Below are positions 45,504 to 55,476 of a DNA stretch of 64,000 bases, in pieces (the stretch's first letter is position 1; each line of letters begins with the position of its first letter). Source of the stretch: Syngnathus acus (lineage: Eukaryota; Chordata; Actinopteri; Syngnathiformes; Syngnathidae). The DNA is taken from NCBI RefSeq assembly GCF_901709675.1, contig NC_051108.1:1240001-1304000 (forward strand). The letters are read 5' to 3'. Position numbers and translations under genes: made by a program. A model generated the notes under the pieces. It did no database searches. It was not told the DNA's origin and was given only the letters and a program-made list of their open reading frames with translations.

Positions 45504-46570
45504 CGCTCATATTCCCTTGAATAAATATGGTTTTATGGAGTAGCTCACAAGCGAATAGTTGGTCCCCAGATTTTTAACGTCATTTTTTTACTAGATGAAG
45601 TCTTATAATACATGGTCATTAAAAAAAAAAACTTATTTCACATGGTCTTTTTTTTTTTACCAAAAAAGCCTTACTATATATATATATATATGGTCATTAT
45701 TTTTACCCCACAAAACCCATACTATACGTGGTCATTTTTTTCCAACAAAGCCTTACTGCATATTTGATTGCTCAAATGTGAATAGGCAGTACCTAATGAG
45801 GTGACCTGTGGACTCCCAAAGAAAAACAAAACTATTTTATTGATCACAGAAGACATGCGTTGTCGTGGTAACAGTCAGATGACATCACAACAGTTGAACT
45901 TCCAACAGAGGGTATGGGAATAGGGCGGTGGTTGCTGTGGTTACAAAAGCAAACGTGCTCAGGGGGGGGTCACATCATCCACATGGATTTTTGGGGTTCA
46001 ACTTGAAAGACATTGAAACATCTTTAGCTGAATGAATGGACTTTAAATACAAAACTTCCTTTGTTGCATTACACTCAAATGTCAATTACAATCCAAAACA
46101 AAACATTCAAGATAAAAAAGTTGACATTACAAATGTAAAATCAAAGCCGCGTCACCGCGTTTGTGCTCATCCCGCAAAACGGACGTGTGTGCATAGATCG
46201 CCGCGGAAAAGCTTCGAGAGAACATCCACATTTTTCAAATCCGGCGCTGGGTCATAAAATTGCTTCATCCGGCATGTTTTCCATTTGCATCTGTTTCCTC
46301 CCATAAATCTGCTTTGAGCTTCGCGAGGTTCGACTCAATGCGGGCGATGCTACATAATCCAAATGCGTCTCCACAAATGACAAGAACCAAGAAAACTGGA
46401 TTGATTTCACAAGTTCAATTTAAAAATAGAGCTGTATTTTTTTTTGCTTTGCACTTAGTAAAAGTGTGAAATTCGCACTGGTTGCCTGGTGATTGCGTGG
46501 AGTTGTCTTGAAGTGGGCGGAGTCAAGGACGATTGACTACAGTTGCGATTGTCGCCGAAGGATCCGGAAG
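45504..46570 (-). other. Spacer and vash2 3' UTR
   Basis: Contains short poly-T/A tracts and a (TA)n run near 45676-45690. On the minus strand AATAAA at 45841-45836 lies about 730 bases after the vash2 stop and is the best poly(A) signal. No further gene was seen. Confidence 0.5.
45836..45841 (-). terminator. Candidate vash2 poly(A) signal
   Basis: TTTATT on plus, that is AATAAA on the vash2 strand, about 730 bases past the stop codon. Confidence 0.4.
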
Positions 46571-49500
46571 TCAGATTCGGATTTGGTAGCCGTCACTCAG
46601 TGTGCTCAGTTCGGAAGATTTCAGCTCCACGCACGCCGGCCTGGACGAGACACAACGCAAAACTTTTAACGTATCGCCATCACACGTTTCCATGGTGACA
46701 TCACATTGTCATTTTCTTCCGATCACATCGCTGTGTTACACCAAGGATGAACTAATCCGCTGTTTCTATACTTTTGAGTTCTCGAATTACTGCTGCAGTC
46801 ATGTGACCTTGGACACACACACACTAAGTGATGCGAGGTGAAGGTTGCGGCGGTGCCACGTTGCAGCTAACTCGCAGCTGTCAGCTCGTGTTTCGTCTCT
46901 GCCGCACAGCTGACATTCACGCACACCCGTCTCATTTTTGCGGCCCACTTACGACTTGTCTCTGCGTCGCGGCAGTCGTCGCTGCGGGCTGCCGCCCTGC
47001 CGGTGGCGGCGCGGCGACAGAGACTTGCCGCGGCTTCGCTCCTTGATGGGGGACTGAGCGCTCGACGACTTCAAGATCTGAAATTCACACGGTAGAAGAT
47101 TGATCAGAAATGTTGCGGCGTGACGTCACAATGTGCATTCGCCGCCAAGATCAATCGAAACGACGCTGTGTGTAAAAAGCTTACAAAGATGCAACACCCT
47201 GAGGAATATTCATCCCCCAAAAAATGTCATCCTTGGGGATTTAGCGGAGATCACAGCAAAGCTTCACACAGCTGACACTGCCATCCAAATGCTTGCTAAG
47301 CGTGTGTGTGTGTGTGTGTGTGTGTGACAGCAGTGTCAAATAACAGTCTGTGAAATAGTCAGCAGTTATGTAGGTCAGTCATTTCTCAGCGTACACACAG
47401 GCGTGCAGTGTTTTTTCGTTTGTGTGTGCGGACCTTCATCCTCATGTTCCGCCCGTGTTTCTCCAGCTCGCGCTTCATCTCCGGCGCGGCCATCTTGGTG
47501 GCGTTGAGTACCAGGTACTTCCACTCAATGGCCTGGCACACGTGAGGGTCGTGAGGCACGTAGAGGCCGATCTTCACCTGAATGGTCAATTGTTCAACGT
47601 ATCGGTCAGGATTTGCAAACGCATCGGGGTCGCGTGCCGACGGTACCTTGATGAGGCTGTGCTGGTATCGCTTGTAGGAGCTCTCAAAGTCGGCCACCAG
47701 CTCGCCGAGCGTGCGGTGGCTGAGCGGCTTGTCCATGAGGTCCGAGCGCCGGCTCATGCCCAGCGAGCCGTAGCGTCCGTTGCAGTAGACGCCCAGAACC
47801 ACGTGGTAGAAGCAGTGGCCCGAGAAGTGCGTCTTGAAGCTGATGGGGAATCGCTCCAGCGATGTCAGGCCGTTGGTCAGGTAGCTGTGCGTCCCATGTA
47901 AGGATTTGTCTTCAAAATCACATTTCGCAGTAGGAAAACTCTTAAAACTTGACAATTTTTATTTTTCGGCTCTAGCTTTTATGTTTATGTTCTATTCTAC
48001 ATTTTTGTTACATTTTTAAATTCTCTATACATGCCTGTTAAACTCAATTCTCGCGTGTTTTGCGATTATCGCGGGATCACTCCGTCCGTCCCGTTTGAGT
48101 GACGTCATCTACCGACCTAGGTAGCACGAATGCGAATGCAGCCCGAAATAATCTGTTCTGCTGCAGCCCTTCTTGCTTTTACGCTAGTAAAGAGCCTCTT
48201 AAAGTAGTAGGCAAACGCTCGCAATGCTAATTGCAATCCGTGTCGTGGCAACTGAATGGCTCCTTTGTGAAAACCTCCCCCGCCCCCTTCGGGGAGGCTC
48301 GCAGACTCGTCACAGGACAGTCACATGGCAGAAATAGAACGCTCTTTAATGTTTCTCACATGTAAAAAGTCACGATGTTGAGGGGAAGAAAAGAGGGGCG
48401 TGCCACTCTCGTCTCGCTATTGCTCAAAAAGGCACGTAAGGATGCCCCGGACACAACTGGCCTCATAGCTCAGTGGTTAGAGCACTGGTCTTGTAAACCA
48501 GGGGTCGCGAGTTCAATTCTCGCTGGGGCCTTCTTTTTTTTTTACGTTTAATTTAAATTTTAAAAATTACAGATCAAACATTTTAGGGTAAACCGCTTGG
48601 TTTTGGGGGGTGCTTTGACTATAAGGGATCTGTAGAAAAGAGGCCAGGAAGGGACATTACGTCCCATTCCTGCACAATAGAGACAACAAAGTCAATAACC
48701 TGGATAAATAAAAGGTAAAAGTAGTTTGTGTGCGTTCTTCTATGTGACAAATATGCACACAATGCACGCCCCCCCCACCCCCGAAAAAATAAAATCTGAG
48801 CACTCAGTGTTGCCAAAGCAGCATTTGCATTGTTCTCATTTGTGCTAATTGCAGCTGATTACAACTCAACCTTTGGAAATTGAAAACAATAAAGCAATCC
48901 GTGCATGTGTGTTTCGGTTAAAGTGGGGGGGGGGGGGGGGGGGGGGTGAACTTTGAAGTGAGCTCTTGTTGCCTGGCAACAAGGTTGGGCAAGAACGGCA
49001 GAGGATGGATGGCGGCAGCGCAGCGGCGGAGTGTGTGTTCAAGTGAAATAACTTGTCAGCTCCATTTCACATGGATGTGACCGCCTAGCCTATTTTAGTG
49101 TGTGTCACTTTGAGAGACGGCGCCTCGGGGTTCAGCTGGGGGTCAAGCGTCCCATTCGGTTGAGGCGAATGCGCAGCAGGTGTTAGCGTGGAAAAAGGAT
49201 ACATTCCCAGGATGACGGCTTCCAGACATTTGATTGGCAGAGACTCTCGGACCATCTCCCGCGCCGTCTCCATTAACCTGCCGAGGCAACAACACGCTCC
49301 AGTCAAAATATCAAACTTTTCTCGCTGCGTCAAATTCCAAGTTCAAATTTGGACTCCATTCGGGATGAAATGTACCAATGATGGAAAAAGCGACTAACCC
49401 ACAGAGAGGCCGCTTCTTCTTGATCTCAAAGAACTGCGTGCCCGTGTGGTTGTATCTGGCGCGAGCAGTTAAGAAGCGAGCGTCGCCCGATTTCCTGCTG

Positions 49501-50603
49501 CTGCTGTGTGCAAACGTCGGGAGCTGCCATATTGTACCATCTGCCTCACCCTCCAAAAAAAGGATACTGCAGAGCCTTCATGAAATTCTGGACCACCACC
49601 AGCCAGTCTGGCACCGACATAGCCGGCTTGAAAGTGGGCAACGAGGGCACGTGATGCTGCGGAGGAAAGAAAGACATTGGAACATGAATTTTGCTTCCTT
49701 GTCGTTTTCGCCCGTGCAAACCCGGAGTAAACGAGGGTGGACAGCGAGTCACGCTTCCTGCCGGGCCAGCTGCACGAAATTGTCTCCCTTCCTGTTCTGT
49801 CCGCCCTCTTCCTCTCGTCATCATCCCGCTGAGCGCGCACGGCAGGCAGGAAGCGTGATGAGCCGAAACAGCCGCACGCACGGGTGTCCCTAATCAGGCG
49901 GCTGATGTGTGCCACGCCCATTTGAAATCCAGTTGGCGCCCGGAGATTATCCGCTGGCCAGATTGTATTGGAGGGATTATTTTCTTTGTGTGATTCAGGC
50001 CACGCAGGCAGGCAGCCAGAGAAAGAAAGAACGCCGCTGAGGGACACGAAACGAAACATTGTCACCGCTGCAAAGGTTCCAGAGCTGCAGCTCAAGCAAG
50101 GCCACTTGTTTGATATGGACCATGTGTTGAGTGGGAAAACAATGCGATGGTTCTTCTGGTCTTGGACACATGAAAATGATCAAAACTTCAAAATAAGACA
50201 ATAATCAACGAGCTAAATGTGTTGAAAGGGTGTGGATTGGACGGCGGATTTTTGTTTTTCCCTTGTTGTTGTTCCCTTTGTTGACGGAGCATCTCACCTT
50301 GGGCAGGTAGGCGGCGTTGCGTATGGTGTCCACCATCCCCTTGCCCTCGGGGTGCACGGCGGCCACGTGGGCCCACATCCTCTCCCAGGTGGGCTCCTCG
50401 ATGGGGAAGCCGGCGCGGTTGACGTAGAAGAGCAGCCCTCCGTCCTTCTCCTCTTCCTCGCGGTTGGGGCTGCTGCCTTCGCTGGATTCCTCGCCGGCGG
50501 CCCGACGCAGAAGACAGTGGGCACTCGAGCTCTTGGAGCGGCCGTGCCGGTTTAGCTTGGCCGGGCGGGCGGCCCCCACGCTCGGGGGGTCGGGGCCGGT
50601 CAT
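46571..50603 (-). CDS. vash2: Vasohibin-2, tubulin tyrosine carboxypeptidase
   Basis: Eight minus-strand coding exons: 50603-50298, 49656-49568, 49455-49399, 49277-49203, 47884-47647, 47577-47434, 47077-46953, 46640-46571; 367 residues, against 355 in human VASH2. Vasohibins, with the chaperone SVBP, remove the C-terminal Tyr of alpha-tubulin and also affect blood-vessel growth. Transglutaminase-like triad residues are at expected places: Cys168 ([11 protein letters not shown]), His203 ([10 protein letters not shown]) and Ser220 (LGMSRR). The tail [11 protein letters not shown] and the final LSTL..GYQIRI are typical of VASH2. Two introns have GTATCCTTT donors with TTCTTAAC / TCCTTAC branch-like motifs, as in U12-type introns. 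A tRNA-Thr gene lies in intron 4 on the other strand. angel2 is the next gene, as in human. Confidence 0.96.
48459..48531 (+). tRNA. tRNA-Thr (anticodon TGT)
   Basis: A full cloverleaf: acceptor GGCCTCA pairs with TGGGGCC (one T-G), D arm GCTC..GAGC, anticodon arm CTGGT-CTTGTAA-ACCAG with anticodon TGT (reads ACA, Thr), and T arm CGAGA/TTCTCG around TTCAA. A and B boxes (TAGCTCAGTGG, AGTTCAATTCT) are intact. A T-rich Pol III terminator starts within three bases. It differs only slightly from the human tRNA-Thr-TGT as remembered. It lies antisense within vash2 intron 4. Confidence 0.96.
48532..48545 (+). terminator. Pol III terminator of tRNA-Thr
   Basis: A run of at least ten T residues directly follows the tRNA 3' end. 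Confidence 0.85.
48925..48946 (+). repeat. G22 homopolymer
   Basis: Twenty-two consecutive G residues in vash2 intron 4 (C-rich in the vash2 transcript). It is likely length-variable and able to form a G-quadruplex on the plus strand. Confidence 0.95.
49456..49567 (-). other. Probable U12-type intron 2 of vash2
   Basis: On the minus strand the donor reads GTATCCTTTTTTT and the acceptor region reads TTCTTAACTGCTCGCGCCAG, with the branch A about 13 bases before the splice. Both match minor-spliceosome consensus (RTATCCTTT; TTCCTTAAC). Splicing here restores [11 protein letters not shown] as in human VASH2; use of the downstream GTGAGG donor would add six odd residues. Confidence 0.75.
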
Positions 50604-52391
50604 GGGGAGGACGAGGAAGAGGAGGATGACGGACGTGTCCCCCTACGGGAGCATCCCCCTGTCTTGCATGGGTGAGAGCATGCTGAGAAACCTGACAAAA
50701 GTAAACATTGACAACACAACAAACTCATGTTCACGTCTCACAGTACACACTTCAATACAAGATTAAAACTTGTACTTTAGTGGGAGTCTAAACACAGCAA
50801 AGTAGTCTAATCTTTCGGAAAGTGACTGGGAAAAGACCCAAACTGTCTAAAAATAGAGAAAGGGGACGACAAGTGGTCCAACACAACTGTGACGATGACG
50901 TCAGAAGTCCCCCCAGAAAGCGACGTCTGGTCACTCAACTCTGATACAAAGTTGCATCCCTCGTCCTTTTTAAATCATTTGATAGACGGCTAGCATTCGT
51001 TACGCGTGAAGTCGAATTAAAAAAAAAATTACTTTAATTGTTGTTATTGTTGTTTAGAACATCGTGCGTTGAAACGGTCAATTCAAACTCACCGCATCGT
51101 GCGCCGGCGTCACGCAGCCGACGCTTAAAAGACGTAGCGAATGTAAACTGCAGTAAAAGAAAGAAAAAAAACGCAAAAAGAAAATAACGATTTAGGTGCA
51201 CTCTTGCTTAGTTTGGTGTTGTTTTGGTGCTGCGAGCCTCTGCAACTTCATCCCTTTCCTCTCAACTGTCAAGTCACGTTTATATCCAGCTAAAACCGGA
51301 AACACCGTGTGAGACTTCAGAATTAAGTGAGGGTAGATGACAAATACAGGCTTGGATTGTCGACGTGGAACAAGCTGCTGACGAAAAAAATTAAAAGACA
51401 TACCAAAATCAAACAGTAGGTCACAACAAAACGCCAACTTACTCAAGAAAAGAAAATATATCACGAAAGTGTTTTGACTTTGAAAATCCAAACCGGACAT
51501 CCTTGTTGGTTTTCCCTCGCTCGCTCGTCTTCACTTCACTGCGGTTCCGATTGCCTCTCATACGGGGAAATTACCTCTTGTACGCATTCCTGACCGTCGG
51601 TGGTTTCCCTGGCGCCTCCCTATCGACTATCTTGTTTGCAATCGCGGCATCATGTTGATTCAAGCGGTCCTTTGCCAGTTTCTCACACGGTTAGACCGCC
51701 TTGGAAGAGAGAGCAAACGATGCGGCTCTCTCCTCACTGGTGGCGAGTAGCTCGGATCAATGTACATGGATGGCCTCCCATTGGTCGAGCCAACAATGAG
51801 GGGCGGGACGAAAAGGACATCGCTTTCAGATATTGCTCTCTGATTGGTCAGTTCGGAGGCGTTAGGCGTAACAAGTGTTCTATCGCCAATAAAAAGGATA
51901 CTGTTGCACTTTGTCAGAGCATTCACATCTAAACTACAAAATATATTTATAAAATACGTTTTTAATAAATAAAACTAACGCAAACGGAATAAGGGAACTG
52001 ACGACTGATCTTTGACGGTGACGCGCCACCCGTTGCGTTACAGCACCGCCTACTGGATGTAAAGTGTATTAAAAACGCACAGTCAGTGGCTAAAGTATTC
52101 TCACTTTGATATTACATTTAGAAGCGGTTCACGAACTTTTTACATAAGAACCTGCTGGAAAAAAAATCTCAGCTGCTTTGTTCTTTGAAAAACAGTGATC
52201 ATTATTTGCTCATTTTCTGACGTTTCTTAGTGACCAGTTTTCATCTAGCACTGCCATAATAGCGTTTTCCAAATGAACAGCACATAACTTTATTACGGGG
52301 GCGGTCCCGCCCCACTGTGGGTTGGCCTTTGCGAGCCGTCAAGTCAACAAACACCGAGTGGGGGGCAGGAGCGTCACTCACCTTCTCAACC
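50604..52391. other. Divergent vash2 / cyp2k promoter region
   Basis: About 1.8 kb between vash2 (leaving leftwards) and the P450 gene (leaving rightwards). On the minus strand TTTGTCAG just upstream of the vash2 start looks like the acceptor of an upstream noncoding exon. Two CCAAT-type ATTGG words lie near 51779 and 51843. No other gene was recognised. Confidence 0.4.
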
Positions 52392-55177
52392 ATGGACGTT
52401 TTGGGCTCTTTCTTGCCGCTGAGCTCCAGCTCCGTGTTGGGCTCCGCGCTGGTGCTGCTCGTCGCCTATGCGGCCTGGTCGTCGGCCTCCAGGTCTTCGG
52501 AGCCCCGGCGGGAGGAGCCTCCGGGTCCCAGGCCGCTGCCGCTGCTCGGGAACTTACTCCAGCTCGACCTGCACAAACCGCATCGGACCCTACTGGAGGT
52601 GAGCGACGACCCGACGTGCGCGCGAACGCATAGACCTGCGCGCGTTACCGTTACGACTTTTGCAAATCCAGAAGTCGAACTTGGACGATTATTCCACTGT
52701 TTTGCGTATGAGGAGGGCGTTCGGAACCATTTTCTCATTCTCGGCAATCACTATTTCTGCAAATTTTAAAGGATATAAAGTCGCAAATGAGTAAAGAATC
52801 TTGAGCACAGCTTTTATTTTGAAACGAAAGTTAATCCGGAAAAGACTTTATTCGTTGACGATTATTGTAATTGTGCACTTTTGGACTCGCACTCTTGCTC
52901 CGGTTGCACTTTTCTGGTGTCTGTCCAACACCAACAGTTAAAGGTTAACAACAATCTCCAGAAAGTAAACAGAGCTGTTATGGTTGACAAATCATTTTGA
53001 TCGTATGCATCATCGGATTATTTGTACCTTTAAAAATCAACATTTATCTTCAGTCAGTCCATTGTTTCATTTTTGTTGTTTGTGCAATTTAAATTTGAAA
53101 CCTACCTCCTTGGTCCAAGATGTCGAAGAAGTACGGTCCAGTGTTCACCTTCCGCATGGGCCCCAATACGGTGGTGGTTCTGGCCGGATACAAGACAGTC
53201 AAGGAGGCCCTGGTCGAGTACGCCGAAGAGTTCGGAGAACGAGAACCAATACAAACGGCTAAGGAGGTCAAGCTGTCGCACGGTAAACGCGCACGTTGCA
53301 AAGGTCACGTGTACAGGAAGTGAACGTCATGGCGTCGCTCTCCGCAGGCGTCCTGTGGAACAACGGAGACTCGTGGAAGGAGATGCGTCGCTTCACTTTG
53401 AGCAACCTCAGAGACTTTGGGATGGGAAAGAAGGCGTGCGAGGACAAGATCCTGGAGGAATGTCAGCACCTCTTGGATGTCTTCAAGAATTTCAGAGGTG
53501 ACTTTATCAGCTCCACATACGTTCCGGTGTCCAAATTGATGATGTCGGTTCCGGTGTCAGGCGAAGCCTTCAACACGCAGCAGCCGCTCAACTACGCCGT
53601 GTCCAACATCATCTGCTCGCTGGTGTTTGGCAGCAGGTTCCGCTACGACGACCCCGCCTTCACAGCCAGGGTGGAGCGCACCAGCAGAAGCATCCAGCTC
53701 TTGGGCGGTCCGTCCATGCAGGTAGACGGAAACGTCCAATCTTCATCCCATCGGAGCCGATCCGTTCAATGGATACGTTGCTCTTTCTTAGCTGTACAAC
53801 ATGTTCCCGTGGCTCGGTCATTGGTTCTACTCAGGAAGCAGGGAGCTCCGCAGTCTGGCGATGGCCAACCGGAAGCAGGCCACGGAACTGATCCAGGGTC
53901 TGAAGGAGACTCTCGACCCGCAGAGCAGCCGAGGCTTGGTGGACGCCTTCCTCATCCGACAGCAGCAGCAGGAGGTCGCGACGTGACAACGCTGCTTCAG
54001 CTTGGAGACAGTGTTGATGTTCTGTTGTTCTTGCACAGGACTCTGGGGACGTGGGTCACTTCCACAGTACCAACCTTCTGATGACCGTCTCCAACCTGTT
54101 TAGTGCCGGCACGGAAACCACCTCCACCACGCTCAGATGGGCGCTCCTCCTCATGGCCAAGTATCCCCACGTACAAGGTAGTCATGCCATTGCAAAGATA
54201 TAATTCACCTTAGCGTAATTAGCACGAGGCTAGGTGAGTCCCACTTGTGGTTCCTTGTAGTCCCCACCAAGGAGGTCCTTGATTTAGATTTTGGGCTTTT
54301 CTTGAACCACAGCAGCTTGTCATTTCCTCTTCCTTTGTGGTCATTTCAAAATAAGCGCTCATCCTTTTTTTTTTGACCCGGTAGAGAAGGTCCAGGATGA
54401 GCTGAGGCAGGTGATCGGGGGTCGTCAGGTGCAAGTGGAGGACCGCAAGAACTTGCCCTTCACCAACGCCGTCATCCACGAGACGCAGAGGCTGGGCGAC
54501 ATCATTCCCATGTCGCTCCCGCACCGGACCAGCCGGGACGTCACCTTCCGGGGTTACTTCATCAAGAAGGTCAGTCAGCAACAATGACGATGCTCACGTT
54601 GCAAAAAAAACAACATTGTCCCCCCCCCCCCCGACACCTCCAGGGCACGATCGTGTACCCCCTGCTGACGTCGGTCCTCCACGACGAGAGCGAGTGGGAG
54701 AAGCCCACTTCCTTCCATCCTCAACATTTTCTGGACAAGGACGGAAAGTTCGTCAAGCCCGATGCCTTCATGCCTTTCTCGGCAGGTGAGAAGACTTGTG
54801 CTTGTTGCTAGGCAGAAATTGAGGGCCAGCATGGCTGTGGGTTCATTCGCTGGTTGGACTTTTTTTTTTATTTGCGTGCATAGCAACTTCACGATTTGTT
54901 AGCAATTTGATTATTTTGGCATTTACGTGCAAATAAAGTGACAACAGTGCCCTCTACTGGTTGCCGTGTAGGTCGCAGGGTTTGCCTGGGAGAGAGCCTG
55001 GCTCGCATGGAGCTCTTCCTCTTTTTCGTCACGCTGCTGCAGCATTTTTGCTTCCGGCCTCCCCCGGGGGTCTCGGAGGACCAGCTGGACCTGACCCCCC
55101 AGGTGGGCGGCACGCTCAGCCCCGCCCCCCACAAGCTTCGCGCCGTCGCCATTATTTCAACGACCGAATTGAACTGA
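52392..55177 (+). CDS. Cytochrome P450 family 2, CYP2K-like
   Basis: Nine exons, the standard CYP2 plan: 52392-52598, 53120-53282, 53348-53497, 53561-53721, 53792-53974, 54039-54177, 54385-54569, 54644-54785, 54972-55177; 511 residues. An N-terminal membrane anchor ([14 protein letters not shown]) precedes the Pro-rich hinge [12 protein letters not shown]. Other marks are the C-helix WKEMRRF, the I-helix AGTETT (residues ~311-316), ETQR of the ExxR motif, and the haem loop FSAGRRVCLG with Cys448 as the iron ligand. It is an ER mono-oxygenase using NADPH-P450 reductase. Fish CYP2K enzymes oxidise fatty acids and xenobiotics; this substrate is unknown. Best remembered similarity is to trout CYP2K1. 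Intron 3 (53498-53560, 63 bp) is stop-free and a multiple of three. All P450 landmarks are intact, so it is likely functional. Confidence 0.93.
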
Positions 55178-55476
55178 ATTGGACGATTTCCGCTCATGTA
55201 AATGATCCATCTTCACTATGACTCGAATTTAATTCTTTACTTTTACAATTTCATGTGTCCTGGAATCAAAAGTCCATAAATCCAATCACATGCGGGTTCA
55301 AAGATCACTTGTTGTGTTATTTGCGTTAAACATTAAACATGATCTGAGTGCCGGGGATTCAGTTGCTCACATTTATCTAAAGAATAACGAACACACACTC
55401 TCAGAATAAATAATACAATGAGTTGTTGTGTATGTGTTTGTGGTTACGGGGACCTTTGCAACTTGTTTTTCTTTTC
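55178..55476. other. cyp2k-like 3' UTR and spacer to Ig receptor
   Basis: Holds AATAAA at 55405-55410 as candidate poly(A) signal for the P450. The stretch 55222-55390 is copied at 58450-58620, where it has become the end of the second Ig-receptor gene. Confidence 0.55.

Larger units (their letters stand above)
47885..49202 (-). other. Probable U12-type intron 4 of vash2
   Basis: On the minus strand the donor is GTATCCTTTTTCC and the branch-like motif TCCTTACAT lies about 14 bases before the CACAG acceptor. Splicing joins GGAAT to CTACCTGACC, giving ILGIYLTNG as expected for the family. The 1.3 kb intron also houses the plus-strand tRNA-Thr gene. Confidence 0.72.

Noticed and set aside
49469-50095. 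Minus frame of 208 codons across vash2 intron 1/exon 2
   Set aside because: Runs through intron and exon 2 in the wrong phase; the vash2 model explains the conserved part.
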